A DNA stretch of 64,000 nt from Thioalkalivibrio thiocyanodenitrificans ARhD 1 (GCF_000378965.1 NZ_KB900536.1:1127583-1191582), one strand, 5' to 3'; shown: positions 27,052-37,019, counted from the stretch's first letter. Notes: generated from the sequence alone by a model not told the origin. Translations and numbers: made by a program.

Positions 27052-27493
27052 CGGGCGCGTCCTCCCCGAGCACACGCTCCCGGATCACCCGGGCGTTGCT
27101 CCAGGAGAAGCAGCGCCCGGCGGCCTCGGCCGCCGGCAACCAGCAGTATTCCGTGTGCTCCCTCGGCTCGAGACGCACCGGCACCGGTGCCGGCAGCGCC
27201 AACAGAAACACGTGCTCCAGATTTTCGTGGACATCGGGGGCGTAGCGATGCCGCCAGACCGTATGGATCGGGAAACGATACGTCAGTTGGCAGTCCACGA
27301 GACCCCCGGCATCCAGCCCGGTCTCCTCGTAGAGCTCCCGCCGGGCCGCGGATTCGGGCAACTCGCCCCACTCCAGGCTGCCGGTCACCGATTGCCAGAA
27401 ATCCGGCGGCTCACGCCGGCGCAGGAGCAGGACCTGGCCATCCAGGGCATGGACGACGATCAGGACGGATTCGGGTCGTTTGAACGAAGGCAC
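27044..27493 (-). CDS. nudB: Nudix hydrolase NudB, dihydroneopterin triphosphate pyrophosphatase
   Basis: The 149-aa protein has a complete Nudix box (Gly38, Glu44, Arg52-Glu53, Glu56-Glu57, Gly59) and the KRPESVLVV-like start typical of NudB, which removes pyrophosphate from dihydroneopterin triphosphate in folate synthesis. It lies downstream of aspS, the usual neighbour. The first codon is uncertain: GTG at 27493 gives the standard N-terminus, a TTG lies five codons earlier, and the upstream repeats obscure any ribosome site. Confidence 0.85.
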   Translation of the reverse strand: MPSFKRPESVLIVVHALDGQVLLLRRREPPDFWQSVTGSLEWGELPESAARRELYEETGLDAGGLVDCQLTYRFPIHTVWRHRYAPDVHENLEHVFLLALPAPVPVRLEPREHTEYCWLPAAEAAGRCFSWSNARVIRERVLGEDAPDA

Positions 27494-27574
27494 GGATACA
27501 AGATACAAGAGTCAGGAGCCAAGGGAACCCGGTTTGCACGGCGCCTGCGGCAAGCCTTTCCCCCGGCGATCGGG

Positions 27575-27740
27575 GCAATCGCCCGCGGGAGCGGGCTCCT
27601 ACGGGGGGCCGAGGCCGTCGTAGGAGCCCGGTCCTCCGGGCGATCAGGCGACGCAGGCAGCCTGAAATGGGGTTGGCTGGGAAAAAAACACCCCCGGCAA
27701 CTGGCGGATCGCCTGCGGGAGCGGGCTCCTACGGGGGGGC
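27575..27740. repeat. Cluster of three REP-like half units between aspS and nudB
   Basis: Copies at about 27578-27605 (ATCGCCCGCGGGAGCGGGCT and on), 27619-27650 (CGTAGGAGCCCGGTCCTCCG and on) and 27705-27735 (GATCGCCTGCGGGAGCGGGC and on) alternate in orientation. A run AAAAAAACA lies between the last two. Confidence 0.8.
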
Positions 27741-27753
27741 GAGGTTCCTGGCC

Positions 27754-29526
27754 TTACGAGGATGGCTTCCGGGTGCGGATGCTCAGCTCCCGCAACTGCG
27801 CCTCGGACACCTCCGCTGGCGCATCGGTGAGCGGGCAATGGGCCGTCTGGGTCTTGGGGAAGGCCATCACGTCACGGATGGACTGGCTGCCGGTCATGAG
27901 CATGACCAGGCGGTCCAGGCCGAAGGCAATGCCGGCATGGGGCGGGCAGCCGTACTTCAGGGCATCCAGCAGGAAACCGAACTTTTCCCTGGCCTCTTCG
28001 GCGCCGATGCCCAGAAGCTCGAATACGGCCTGCTGCATGGCGGTGGTGTGGATACGCACGGATCCGCCGCCCACCTCGGTGCCGTTGAGCACCATGTCGT
28101 AGGCGCGCGACAGCATCTCGCCAGGATGGCCGGTAAGGTCCTCCACACGTTCCGCCCGGGGCGCGGTAAAGGGATGATGCAGGGCGACCCAGCGATTGTC
28201 CTTCTCGTCGTGTTCGAACATGGGGAAGTCCACCACCCAGAGGGGCTTCCAGCCGCGCTCCACCAGGCCCCGGTCATGGCCGACCCGGACGCGCAGGGCA
28301 CCCAGGGATTCGTTGACCACCCGGGCCTTGTCCGCGCCGAAGAACAGGAGATCCCCGTCCCGGGCGCCGGTGCGGTCCAGGATCTCCACCACCACCGTGT
28401 CCGGCAGGAACTTGAGAATGGGCGACTGCAGGCCCTCGCGGCCGGCGTTGATGTCGTTGACCTTGATGTATGCCAGACCCTTGGCGCCGTAACGGCCGAC
28501 GAAGGCCGTGTAATCGTCGATCTCCTTGCGCGACAGCGCCCCGCCCCCGGGCAGCCGCAGTGCCGCGACCCGGCCCGCGGGATCCTGTGCGGGACCGGAG
28601 AAGACCTTGAAATCCACCTCGCCCATCACGTCGGTCAGTTCCGTCAGCTCCAGGGGAATGCGCAGGTCCGGCTTGTCGGATCCGTAGCGCGCCATGGCCT
28701 CGGCGTGACTCATGCGCGGGAAGGGGGCGTGCAGGGGCACCTCCAGCACCTGGGCAAACAGCTCGCGCAGCATCTCCTCCATGAGCCCCATGACACCCTC
28801 CTCGTCCATGAACGAGGTCTCGATATCGAGCTGGGTGAACTCGGGCTGGCGGTCGGCACGCAGGTCCTCGTCGCGGAAGCAGCGCACGATCTGGTAGTAG
28901 CGGTCCAGTCCCCCCATCATCAGCAGCTGCTTGAACAGTTGCGGCGACTGGGGCAGCGCGAAGAAACTGCCCGGATGGGTGCGGCTGGGCACGATGTAGT
29001 CGCGCGCGCCTTCCGGGGTCGCCTTGGTGAGCATCGGGGTCTCGATATCGAGAAAGCCGTTGTCCTCGAGGAACCGGCGCAGGGTGCGGCTGATGTGCGC
29101 GCGCATCTGCAGGCGCGTCTGCATGGCGGGGCGGCGCAGGTCCACGTAGCGGTAGCGCAGCCTCGTTTCTTCGTTGACGTCGTCCTCCTCCAGCTGGAAG
29201 GGGGGCGTCTCCGCGGCATTGAGCACGGTCAGGTCCTGACCCAGCACCTCAACCGCGCCGCTGGGCAGGTCCGGGTTGACCGTGCCCTCCGGGCGGCGGC
29301 GCACCCGGCCGCGCACGGCGAGTACATACTCGCTGCGCACCCGCTCGGCAGTGGTGAACACCTCGGGCAGGTCAGGGTCGAACACCACCTGCACCAGGCC
29401 CTCCCGGTCGCGCAGGTCGATGAAGATCACGCCTCCATGGTCCCGGCGCCGATTGACCCAACCGCACAGGGTCACTTCCTGGTCCAGGTGTGATTCGTTG
29501 ACGGCCCCGCAGAAATGACTACGCAT
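27754..29526 (-). CDS. aspS: Aspartyl-tRNA synthetase AspS
   Basis: The 590-aa class II synthetase has the N-terminal OB anticodon-binding domain ([20 protein letters not shown]), motif 2 ([19 protein letters not shown]), the bacterial GAD insertion in the middle, and motif 3 ([12 protein letters not shown]). It charges tRNA-Asp. Whether it also acts on tRNA-Asn cannot be read by eye. The ATG at 29526 is set by MRSHFCG, the usual start. It sits between the DUF502 gene and nudB in a common gammaproteobacterial order. Confidence 0.98.
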   Translation of the reverse strand: MRSHFCGAVNESHLDQEVTLCGWVNRRRDHGGVIFIDLRDREGLVQVVFDPDLPEVFTTAERVRSEYVLAVRGRVRRRPEGTVNPDLPSGAVEVLGQDLTVLNAAETPPFQLEEDDVNEETRLRYRYVDLRRPAMQTRLQMRAHISRTLRRFLEDNGFLDIETPMLTKATPEGARDYIVPSRTHPGSFFALPQSPQLFKQLLMMGGLDRYYQIVRCFRDEDLRADRQPEFTQLDIETSFMDEEGVMGLMEEMLRELFAQVLEVPLHAPFPRMSHAEAMARYGSDKPDLRIPLELTELTDVMGEVDFKVFSGPAQDPAGRVAALRLPGGGALSRKEIDDYTAFVGRYGAKGLAYIKVNDINAGREGLQSPILKFLPDTVVVEILDRTGARDGDLLFFGADKARVVNESLGALRVRVGHDRGLVERGWKPLWVVDFPMFEHDEKDNRWVALHHPFTAPRAERVEDLTGHPGEMLSRAYDMVLNGTEVGGGSVRIHTTAMQQAVFELLGIGAEEAREKFGFLLDALKYGCPPHAGIAFGLDRLVMLMTGSQSIRDVMAFPKTQTAHCPLTDAPAEVSEAQLRELSIRTRKPSS

Positions 29527-29623
29527 GACTTGCCCTTCTTGGTTGAATGAGTTCACCGCCAAAGGCGCGGGTGCGCCGGGGAACGGGAATCGCGCGGTGT
29601 AATGCCCTGAAAAGGCGGCAATG

Positions 29624-30307
29624 TTACGACTTGGACTGGGGGGGCGCAACTTCGCCGCCGCGCCCGGCTTTGGGCGCCGGGGGCCATTTCGGCGTCACCA
29701 CGCCCAGGGACATGACCAGCTTCAGGCCGTCCTCCACGGTCATGTCCAGCTCCACCACGTCGTCGCGAGGCACCAGGATGATGAAGCCGGAGGTAGGGTT
29801 GGGCGTGGTGGGCACGAACACGGTGAGCACTTCCCTGTGGGTGCGGTGCTGCATCTCCCCGACCCCGACGCCGGTCTGAAAGGCCAGGGTCCACAACCCC
29901 TTGCGCGGATACTCGATCATGAGCACCTTGCGGAAGGAATCCCCGCCGTTGCCCAGCAGGGTCTCCATGACCTGCTTCACGGCCGAGTAGATGGTGCGCA
30001 CCAGGGGGATGTGCTGAACGATGCCTTCCCACAGCTCAACGAGCTTGCGCCCCACCAGATTAGCCGTGACAAGCCCCGTCAGCAGCAGGATGACCGCCGC
30101 CAGCAGCACCCCCAGGCCGGGGATCTTGAATCCGAACAACGCCTCCGGCCGCCAGGCAGGGGGCAGGAGCAGCAGGCTGTTGTCCATCAGATCCACCAGG
30201 AACTTCAGGACAAAGAAGGTGATCACCAGCGGCACCCAGACCACCAGCCCCGTAATCAGATACCTGCGCAGGGCGACGAGCCGGGGCCGCTGTTCGGAAA
30301 GAGGCAT
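29624..30307 (-). CDS. DUF502 membrane protein
   Basis: The 227-aa protein has two membrane helices (about 15-40 and 65-90) and the DUF502 motif blocks [15 protein letters not shown] and [13 protein letters not shown]. Its function is not known. It is commonly found between an FmdB-type gene and aspS, as here. Its ATG overlaps the fmdB stop by one base, so translation is likely coupled. The C-terminus is a Pro/Lys-rich tail ([14 protein letters not shown]). Confidence 0.9.
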   Translation of the reverse strand: MPLSEQRPRLVALRRYLITGLVVWVPLVITFFVLKFLVDLMDNSLLLLPPAWRPEALFGFKIPGLGVLLAAVILLLTGLVTANLVGRKLVELWEGIVQHIPLVRTIYSAVKQVMETLLGNGGDSFRKVLMIEYPRKGLWTLAFQTGVGVGEMQHRTHREVLTVFVPTTPNPTSGFIILVPRDDVVELDMTVEDGLKLVMSLGVVTPKWPPAPKAGRGGEVAPPQSKS

Positions 30308-30603
30308 CAGCCGGCTGCCGCCGCCTTGGCCGTATCCGGCTTCTTCGTTTTCTTCGTCTCCTTGGGCTTGGCGTCCGGCTTGGCCGACTCACCCCCGCCG
30401 TCCTTGAGGTTGCGCTTGTTCTTGCTCTTGAAGTCCGTCTCGTACCAGCCGCTGCCCCCGAGCCGGAACCCGGCCGCGGACACCAGCTTGGACAGCGCCG
30501 GTTTGCCGCACTCGGGGCACACGGTCAAGGGCGCGTCACTGAGCTTCTGGATGGCCTCCAGCCGGTGACCGCAGGCGCCGCACTCGTACTCGTAGATGGG
30601 CAT
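30307..30603 (-). CDS. FmdB-family zinc-ribbon protein
   Basis: The 98-aa protein starts MPIYEYECGACGH, with two CxxC pairs (CGAC and CPEC) that make the FmdB zinc ribbon, followed by the conserved GFRLGGSGWYETDFK and a Lys/Pro-rich low-complexity tail (KPKETKKTKK, then Ala-rich). The biochemical role of the family is unsettled. It is first in the run with DUF502 and aspS. The ATG at 30603 matches the family; a TTG two codons earlier is unlikely. Confidence 0.92.
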   Translation of the reverse strand: MPIYEYECGACGHRLEAIQKLSDAPLTVCPECGKPALSKLVSAAGFRLGGSGWYETDFKSKNKRNLKDGGGESAKPDAKPKETKKTKKPDTAKAAAAG

Positions 30604-30714
30604 TTTCAATCCCTCATCAAATCGGTCAGTATTGTCGCTGAATTATATGGGGCCGGTTTGCCGGAATACCACACCGGGCCGCTCGAAGGTATCCGGGTCC
30701 GGGGGGACCATTGC

Positions 30715-31092
30715 ATGGCAGACAAAGTCGTCATCCTGTTGCTGAATGTGGACATGGAGGTGCCCGACAACCTGGGGGCACCCTTCTTCCAGGCCGCGGT
30801 GGCGGCAGCCATGGACCTCAAGGTGGAGATCCACTTCGCGGCCCGCACCACCCGGCTCCTGGTCAGGGGTGTCGCCGATCAGTTGTATCCCGCGGAAAAC
30901 AGGGAAAAATCCATCTACAGCTTCATGCGGGATGCGCACGAGGCCGGCGTGAAATTCTACGCCTGCGCCGGGGCGGCGGCCACACACCAATTGACCGAGG
31001 ACAACAGCATCCCGGAACTGGACGGCATTCGCGGTGTGGCCGCGTTTCTCGGTGCGGCCATCGAGGACGACGTCCTCACGCTGACTTACTAA
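30715..31092 (+). CDS. DsrE-family (DsrE/DsrF-like) protein
   Basis: The 125-aa protein has the DsrE alpha/beta fold pattern, a MADKVVILLLN start, GAPFFQAAVAAAMDLKVEIH, and a single cysteine, Cys84, in FYACAGA where DsrE-type sulfurtransferases carry their reactive residue. Such proteins hand sulfane sulfur to TusA or related carriers, and others have no proven role. It diverges from fmdB across 111 bp. It is not part of a dsr or tus operon here, so a link to the tusA, rhodanese and lbpA genes is only suggestive. Confidence 0.75.
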   Translation: MADKVVILLLNVDMEVPDNLGAPFFQAAVAAAMDLKVEIHFAARTTRLLVRGVADQLYPAENREKSIYSFMRDAHEAGVKFYACAGAAATHQLTEDNSIPELDGIRGVAAFLGAAIEDDVLTLTY

Positions 31093-31185
31093 CCACCCTT
31101 CTACTGCGGCTGCCGATATGCTCGCTGTGATCCACCGGTCCGCATGGGTCCGCTTCGCTTGACCCATCCTACCGGTTACCCTTCG

Positions 31186-31236
31186 CATTCATCCTTCATC
31201 CTTCATCCTTCATCCTTCACCCTTCATCCTTCAAAG
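31186..31236. repeat. Heptamer array ATCCTTC
   Basis: Six or seven tandem copies of ATCCTTC (one reads ACCCTTC) end 9 bases before the SDR start codon. Confidence 0.85.
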
Positions 31237-31244
31237 ACCCCCCC

Positions 31245-32096
31245 ATGCCGACTGCACCGCGCACTGTCCTCATCACCGGCTGTTCCAGCGGCATCGGTCA
31301 TTGCGTGGCCCATGGCCTGAAGGCACGGGGATACCGGGTGTTCGCCACCGCACGCAGGACCCGGGACGTGGCGCGCCTGAGCCAGGAGGGCCTGGAGGCC
31401 CTGCATCTGGATCTGGATGACAGCGGCAGCATTGCCGCCGCCGTGGAGCAGGTACTGGAGCGCACCGGCGGGCAGTTGTACGCGTTGTTCAACAACGGCG
31501 CCTATGGCCAGCCCGGTGCCGTGGAGGACCTGTCCCGGGGCGTGCTGCGGGCACAACTGGAGACCAACCTGCTGGGCTGGCTGGAACTGACCAATCGGGT
31601 GCTGCCCGTCATGCGCCGGGCCGGCGAAGGACGGATCATCCAGAACAGCTCTGTGCTGGGCCTGGTGTCGTTGCCCTTTCGCGGTGCCTACAACTGCTCC
31701 AAGCATGCCCTGGAGGGCCTCACGGATACCCTGCGCCTGGAACTCGCGGGCAGCGGCGTGCATGTGAGCCTGGTGGAACCCGGCCCTGTCGAAAGCCGCT
31801 TCCGGGCGAATGCCCATGCGGCGTTCCTGAGAAACATCGACCGGGAGCGCAGCGTCTTCCGGGAGCGTTACGCCGCCGCTGAGCGGCGCCTCACCAGGGA
31901 GGGTCCGGCAGCCCCTTTCACCCTGCCGCCCGAAGCGGTGCTGAAGAAGGTCATTCATGCCCTGGAAAGCCCGCGGCCCCGCGCCCGCTACTACGTCACC
32001 GTCCCCACGTATCTGCTGGGCACCCTGCGCCGCCTGCTGTCCACCGCTTTGCTGGACCGGGTGCTGCTGGCGGTCGCACGGCGCGAGAATCGTTGA
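31245..32096 (+). CDS. Short-chain dehydrogenase/reductase
   Basis: The 283-aa protein has the classical SDR cofactor motif TGCSSGIG at residues 11-18, NNGAYG near 85, and the active-site pair Tyr-x-x-x-Lys in YNCSKHALEG. The substrate is unknown. The sequence pattern (VFATARRTRDVARL, LNDD-like acidic segment) is that of the group often annotated as NADP-dependent oxidoreductases acting on lipids or steroids. The ATG follows a heptamer array so no normal ribosome site is seen. It appears to be a single gene. Confidence 0.88.
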   Translation: MPTAPRTVLITGCSSGIGHCVAHGLKARGYRVFATARRTRDVARLSQEGLEALHLDLDDSGSIAAAVEQVLERTGGQLYALFNNGAYGQPGAVEDLSRGVLRAQLETNLLGWLELTNRVLPVMRRAGEGRIIQNSSVLGLVSLPFRGAYNCSKHALEGLTDTLRLELAGSGVHVSLVEPGPVESRFRANAHAAFLRNIDRERSVFRERYAAAERRLTREGPAAPFTLPPEAVLKKVIHALESPRPRARYYVTVPTYLLGTLRRLLSTALLDRVLLAVARRENR

Positions 32097-32310
32097 CCGG
32101 CGGCACCGGGGCGCGGCCGGCACGGTATCCCGGAGCGGCTTCGTCTGCTCGCGATTCCCTCGGGATGACATCCTGCGGCAAGCGCAACCCGGGGCCGGAC
32201 AGGCGTTATGACCCCGACACGCCGCCGCGGGCCACGGACAGAAAAAAGCGTCCCCGGAGGTTACCCCGGGGAGGGTCCAGATAGGGGTTTGGGGGACGAA
32301 GAGGGGTAGG
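32097..32310. other. Convergent intergenic region
   Basis: The region lies between the SDR and the small cysteine protein. It holds only the latter's terminator and otherwise nothing recognised. Confidence 0.5.
32242..32272 (-). terminator. Intrinsic terminator of the small four-cysteine protein gene
   Basis: On the minus strand TCCCCGG pairs with CCGGGGA around 8 bases, followed by CGCTTTTTTC, 39 bases after the stop codon. Confidence 0.8.
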
Positions 32311-32517
32311 TTAGCGTTTCCAGTGAGCCACCAGGCGCCCCGTGCAGCGTCGCGCCAGACGACAGTCTGCGCGGTCACAGCCAATCCGGGTCCTCGTGCC
32401 GAAACACGGCGCCTCACCACTGGCAACCTGCAGGCGGCGGATCTCAGTGCCGCTCAGTAACCAGGGATTCACGGCGGCAATGCCACTACGCCATTCTGCA
32501 CGCCCGTCCGGATCCAT
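32311..32517 (-). CDS. Small four-cysteine protein of unknown function
   Basis: This 68-aa protein is not one I can name. It has Cys38, Cys47, Cys52 and Cys58 in the order CFGT, GCDRADC, RRC, a spacing that could bind a metal or an iron-sulfur cluster, and a basic C-terminus (GRLVAHWKR). It starts 10 bases after a strong AGGAGGT and is followed by its own intrinsic terminator, two good signs that it is a real single-gene unit. No signal peptide is present. It lies between the SDR and the RND pump genes. Confidence 0.7.
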   Translation of the reverse strand: MDPDGRAEWRSGIAAVNPWLLSGTEIRRLQVASGEAPCFGTRTRIGCDRADCRLARRCTGRLVAHWKR

Positions 32518-32615
32518 CGCAGGATACCTCCTGCATCCCGATGTGACTCATCATCAAGTCTAGCCCGGTTCCGCAAAGCTTCATTGATCTTGATCAATAA
32601 ACCGTGCCCGGCGGG

Positions 32616-32641
32616 CGCCTCACGCCTCACGCCTCACGCCT
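32616..32641. repeat. Heptamer array CCTCACG
   Basis: Three tandem copies of CCTCACG run up to the stop codon of the RND pump gene. Confidence 0.7.
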
Positions 32642-35600
32642 TCAATCCGCTCTGACCAGATGCAGACGGTTCCTGATGTAACTGTAGTAGAGCACCGGGA
32701 TCACCAGGAGGGTAAGCACCGTGGACACCAGAATGCCGAAGATGAGCGATATGGCGAGACCGCTGAAGATCGGATCGTCGATGATGAAACCGGCGCCCAC
32801 CATGGCGGCCAGACCGGTCAGCACGATGGGCTTGGCGCGAACGGCCCCGGCACGGATCACCGCGTCCTCCGCGGCCTCACCCCGGCGCAGCTCGTCGTTG
32901 ACGAAATCCACCAGCAGGATGGAGTTGCGCACGATGATACCGGCCAGGGCAATCATGCCGATCATGGAGGTGGCCGTGAACTTGGCATCCATGAAGAAGG
33001 CATCCATGAGCGCATGCCCGGGCATCACGCCGATCACCGTGAGCGGGATGGGCGCCATGATGATCAGGGGCACCATGTAAGAGCGGAACTGGGCCACGAC
33101 CAGCAGGTAGATGAGCACCAGCCCCACCGAGTAGGCGATACCCATGTCCCGGAAGGTTTCATAGGTGACCTGCCATTCCCCGTCCCACTTGAGACTGTAG
33201 AAGTAAGGGTCGTCCGGCTGGGAGATGAAGTACTGCTGGATGTTTCTGCCGAACGCCAGCGGCAGGTCCCGCAACTGGAAGACGAGGTCGAACATGCCGT
33301 AGAGCGGGCTGTCCAGCTCACCCGCCATATCGCCCGTCACGTACACCACCGGCAGCAGGTCCTTGTGGTGGATGGAATGCTCCCGGGTGGTCTCCACCAC
33401 GTTCACCAGTTCCGACAGCGGCACGAGCGCACCGCCCTGTGAACGCACCTTGAGCGCGAGCACGGAATCGATCTCCGCCTTGTCGGCCAGGTCGAATTCC
33501 AGGCGCACGGGCACGGCATACTTCACGTTCACGCCATAGAGGTAGGTGGCGTCATCGCCGCTCATCACCGTGTCCACGGCGTTGACCACCGCCTGCTGGG
33601 AGACGCCCAGCAGGGCCGCCTTCTGGCGGTCCACCTCCAGGATCAGGCGCGGACCCGGAAACTCCACGCTGTCGTCCACATCCACGATGCCATCGGTGGC
33701 CTCGAAGACCTGCCGGAGCTGGCGGGCCACTTCGATCTGCCCCTCGTAATCCAATCCGTAGACCTCGGCCACGATGGGCGAGAGCACCGGGGGACCCGGC
33801 GGCACCTCCACCACCTTGACCGACGCGTCATACCGGGCGGCGATCTCGCGCAACGGATCACGCACCGAGAGCGCCACGTCGTGGCTCTTGCGCTTGCGCT
33901 CGGAGGCGTCCAGAAGGTTCACCTGGATATCACCCATGTGCGCGCCCTCGCGCAGATAATACTGGCGCACGAGGCCGTTGAAGTTGATGGGTGACGCGGT
34001 GCCGGCATAGAGCTGGTAATCGGTCACCTCGGGCACGGTGGCGAGATAGGCGCCCATCTCGTGCAGGACCCGACTGGTCTGCTCCAGGCTCGAGCCTTCG
34101 CGCATGTCCAGCACCACCTGAAACTCGGACTTGTCGTCAAACGGCAGCATCTTGAGCACCACCGCCTGAAAATAGACCAGGGAGACCGAGGCGAGGATCA
34201 ACACCACCATCCCGCCATAAAGGCCCCAGCGGCGCACCCTGGCCTTGTCACCGCGCAGGAAGGGTCCCACGCTGTGCTCGGAAAGGCGCATCAGCCAGCC
34301 GCTGGCCTCCTCGGAGTGGCCCTGACCGCCATCCGCGTGCGGCCGGGCCTCGGCCTGGCGGCGCAGCATCTTGTAGGTCATCCACGGGGTGACCACGTAG
34401 GCCACCGCCAGGGAGATGATCATGCCCATGCTGGCGTTGATGGGGATGGGACTCATATAGGGCCCCATAAGCCCTGTCACGAACGCCATGGGCAGCAGGG
34501 CGGCGATCACCGTGAAAGTGGCGAGGATCGTGGGGCCGCCCACCTCGTCCACTGCCAGTGGAATGGCCTCCAGCAGCTTCTTCCTGCCCATCTGCATGTG
34601 CCGGTGGATGTTCTCCACCACCACGATGGCATCATCCACCAGAATGCCGATGGAGAAGATCAGGGCGAACAGCGACACGCGGTTGAGGGTGAAGCCGTAG
34701 GCCCAGGAAGCGAACAGGGTGATGGCGAGCGTGATGACCACCGCCGTGCCGACGATAAAGGCCTCGCGCCACCCCAGTGCCAGCCAGACCAGGATCACCA
34801 CGGAACCGGTGGCCAGGATGAGTTTCCGGATCAGGGTGCGGGCCTTGTCGTCCGCGGTAACGCCGTAATTGCGGCTAATCGTGGTGTTCACCCCCTCCGG
34901 GATGAAGGTGCCGCGCACCTGGTCCAGGCGTTCCATGATCCTGTCGGCAATGTCCACCGCGTTGGTGCCCGGCTGCTTGGCGATGGCCAGCGTCACCGCG
35001 GGCTGGGTCATTCCCGCCACCGTCTCCTCGCCCGATGCCACGCCCAGTCCGAAGCGGACATGGCTAACCGGCGGCGCCGGGCCGTGGCGAACCTCGGCGA
35101 CATCGGAGAGAAACACGGGACGTCCGTCGCGCACCCCTACCACCAGCTCAGCGATCTCCTCGGCGCTGGTCAGGAAGGTGCCCGCCTGTACCGGAATCTC
35201 CATGTTGTCCCGCACCAGCGCGCCGGTGTCCCGGGAGAAGTTGCTGGCCTGAAGCGCCATGCGCAGTTCATCCAGGCCGATGCCGTAGCCGGCAACGCGC
35301 TGCGGATCGAGCACGACGTGCACCACATGGTCCGGACCGCCGATGGTGTAGATGTCCCGCGTGCCCGGCACGCGTTTGAGTTCGGTCTCGAGGCCGTGGG
35401 CGACACGCAGCAGTTCATGGGCACCGCGGGACTCGTCCTCGGTCCAGAGGGTGACGGCCACGATGGGCACATCGTCGATGCCTCTCGGCTTGATGATGGG
35501 CTGGCCCACACCCAGGCCCTGCGGCAGCCAGTCCTGGTTGGAGAAGATCTGGTTGTAGAGGCGCACGATGGCCGCGGTGCGGTCCTCGCCCACCTTGAAC

Positions 35601-35905
35601 TGAACCGTGAGCACGGACATGCCCGGCTGCGATACGGAATAGACATGTTCGAGCCCTTCGATCTCCGAGAGCACCTGCTCTGCGGGGGAGCTCACCAGCT
35701 GCGCCACCTCCCGGGCCGTGGCCCCCGGGAAGGGGATGAACACGTTGGCGAAGGTCACATTGATCTGGGGCTCTTCCTCCCGGGGCGTGACCATGACGGC
35801 GAACAGCCCCAGCAGCAGGCCCACCAGGGCCAGCAGGGGCGTGATCTCGGAAGTGAGAAACTTGCCGGCAATGCGGCCCGAGATACCCATGCCGCCGTCA
35901 CTCAT
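32642..35905 (-). CDS. RND-family efflux pump, inner-membrane transporter
   Basis: The 1087-aa protein has the RND layout of 12 membrane helices with two large periplasmic loops. The proton-relay motif GILVDDAIVVVENI is in helix 4, and the N-terminus EITPLLALVGLLLGLFAVMVTPREEEP marks the subfamily close to CzcA and HAE-type pumps of marine and sulfur bacteria. It pumps a substrate from periplasm or membrane outwards. The metal-relay residues of CzcA were not assigned, so the substrate is open. It overlaps the adaptor gene by four bases (ATGA). No TolC-type gene lies in the window. The upstream palindrome resembles the tusA and rhodanese sites. Confidence 0.92.
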   Translation of the reverse strand: MSDGGMGISGRIAGKFLTSEITPLLALVGLLLGLFAVMVTPREEEPQINVTFANVFIPFPGATAREVAQLVSSPAEQVLSEIEGLEHVYSVSQPGMSVLTVQFKVGEDRTAAIVRLYNQIFSNQDWLPQGLGVGQPIIKPRGIDDVPIVAVTLWTEDESRGAHELLRVAHGLETELKRVPGTRDIYTIGGPDHVVHVVLDPQRVAGYGIGLDELRMALQASNFSRDTGALVRDNMEIPVQAGTFLTSAEEIAELVVGVRDGRPVFLSDVAEVRHGPAPPVSHVRFGLGVASGEETVAGMTQPAVTLAIAKQPGTNAVDIADRIMERLDQVRGTFIPEGVNTTISRNYGVTADDKARTLIRKLILATGSVVILVWLALGWREAFIVGTAVVITLAITLFASWAYGFTLNRVSLFALIFSIGILVDDAIVVVENIHRHMQMGRKKLLEAIPLAVDEVGGPTILATFTVIAALLPMAFVTGLMGPYMSPIPINASMGMIISLAVAYVVTPWMTYKMLRRQAEARPHADGGQGHSEEASGWLMRLSEHSVGPFLRGDKARVRRWGLYGGMVVLILASVSLVYFQAVVLKMLPFDDKSEFQVVLDMREGSSLEQTSRVLHEMGAYLATVPEVTDYQLYAGTASPINFNGLVRQYYLREGAHMGDIQVNLLDASERKRKSHDVALSVRDPLREIAARYDASVKVVEVPPGPPVLSPIVAEVYGLDYEGQIEVARQLRQVFEATDGIVDVDDSVEFPGPRLILEVDRQKAALLGVSQQAVVNAVDTVMSGDDATYLYGVNVKYAVPVRLEFDLADKAEIDSVLALKVRSQGGALVPLSELVNVVETTREHSIHHKDLLPVVYVTGDMAGELDSPLYGMFDLVFQLRDLPLAFGRNIQQYFISQPDDPYFYSLKWDGEWQVTYETFRDMGIAYSVGLVLIYLLVVAQFRSYMVPLIIMAPIPLTVIGVMPGHALMDAFFMDAKFTATSMIGMIALAGIIVRNSILLVDFVNDELRRGEAAEDAVIRAGAVRAKPIVLTGLAAMVGAGFIIDDPIFSGLAISLIFGILVSTVLTLLVIPVLYYSYIRNRLHLVRAD

Positions 35906-36966
35906 GGGGTCGTCTCCCGCTGCTCCTTCAGGTACAGGGTGGCGTGCACCGGCTCCAGGGCCACCCGCTCGCCGGCCTCCAGGCCGGCCAGGACCTCGAT
36001 CATGCCGTCGTCCAGGACACGACCGGCGCGGATCTGGCGAAGGCTGACTCGCTCGGTCTCGTCCACCACATAGACGCCGACCAGTTCACCCCGGTACACC
36101 ACGGCACGCTCGGGCACGACCAGACGCTCGCGCTCACCCACCGCGAAGGCGACTTTCACGAACATGCCCGGGAACAGTCCCTCGGTGCCCACAGGAAGGT
36201 CCACGCGCACGCTGAAGGTGTTGGTGGCGGGATCGGCGTAGGGAAAGAAGGTCAGGCCATCGGCGTCGACCGGCGTTTCGCCGTCGTGAAACACCCGCGC
36301 TCGGCCCAGTTCACGCACCGCCCCGATATGACGCTGGGGCACGTCGGTGGTCACCCGCAGGACCTCCAGCGAGATACCCGCAATCAACGGCTGCCCGGGG
36401 CTAACGCTCTCGCCCACCTCCACGAAGCGCTCGGTCACAATGCCCGCATAGGGCGCGCGCACACGCGTGTATTCCAGCTGTTCCTCGGCCCCGGCCACGG
36501 CCGCACGGGCGGATTCCAGCCGGGCCCGGGCCGAATCCCGGGCGGCGGTGGCCCTGTCCATCTCGGCCCGGGCAACCAGCTGCCGCTCGAAGATCCCGCG
36601 GATGCGCTCATACTCGGCTTCCGCCTCGCTGAACCGGGCCTCGGCCTCGCGCAGGGCGGCGCTGGCCTGGTTCAGGCGGGCGCGCTGCTCGGTATCGCGC
36701 AGGCGGGCAATCAGGGCGCCCTCCTCCACGAACTCGTCCACATCGTAGACCAGCTCCACAATGCGTCCGGACGTCTGGGCCGACACCGTGGCCCGATGCA
36801 CCGCCTCCACGCGTCCGTCCAGCACCTGCTCCTGAACCGTGAGCTGGCGCTCCGCCCGGGCCGTCTCGAAAGGCACCGCCACGGCGGTTCCGGTCACCCC
36901 GCCGCCCAGTACCACGGCCAGGACCGGGGCCAGGATGGCTATACTGCGGTTCAATTGCCTGTCCAT
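35902..36966 (-). CDS. RND-pump periplasmic adaptor (membrane fusion protein)
   Basis: The 354-aa adaptor has an N-terminal hydrophobic anchor or signal (residues 9-30), a barrel-sandwich segment (VQEQVLDGRVEAVHRATVSA), a helical hairpin at about 90-165 rich in Ala/Arg/Glu, and a beta-barrel domain with GEFVS-like VGESVSPGQPLI. It connects the RND transporter with an outer-membrane factor. No lipobox is apparent. GGGGAGA precedes the ATG by 6 bases. It is the first gene of the pair and is controlled from the region with the perfect palindrome at 37020-37039. Confidence 0.92.
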   Translation of the reverse strand: MDRQLNRSIAILAPVLAVVLGGGVTGTAVAVPFETARAERQLTVQEQVLDGRVEAVHRATVSAQTSGRIVELVYDVDEFVEEGALIARLRDTEQRARLNQASAALREAEARFSEAEAEYERIRGIFERQLVARAEMDRATAARDSARARLESARAAVAGAEEQLEYTRVRAPYAGIVTERFVEVGESVSPGQPLIAGISLEVLRVTTDVPQRHIGAVRELGRARVFHDGETPVDADGLTFFPYADPATNTFSVRVDLPVGTEGLFPGMFVKVAFAVGERERLVVPERAVVYRGELVGVYVVDETERVSLRQIRAGRVLDDGMIEVLAGLEAGERVALEPVHATLYLKEQRETTP

Positions 36967-37019
36967 GCTCGTCTCCCCTGCTGGATCGGTCCCCGCCGGC
37001 AGCGGCGAGGGATGGAGTA

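Noticed and set aside
27667-29493. 608-codon open frame opposite aspS
   Set aside because: It is a shadow of the GC-rich aspS gene on the other strand, with no family motifs and His/Gly/Gln-rich composition.
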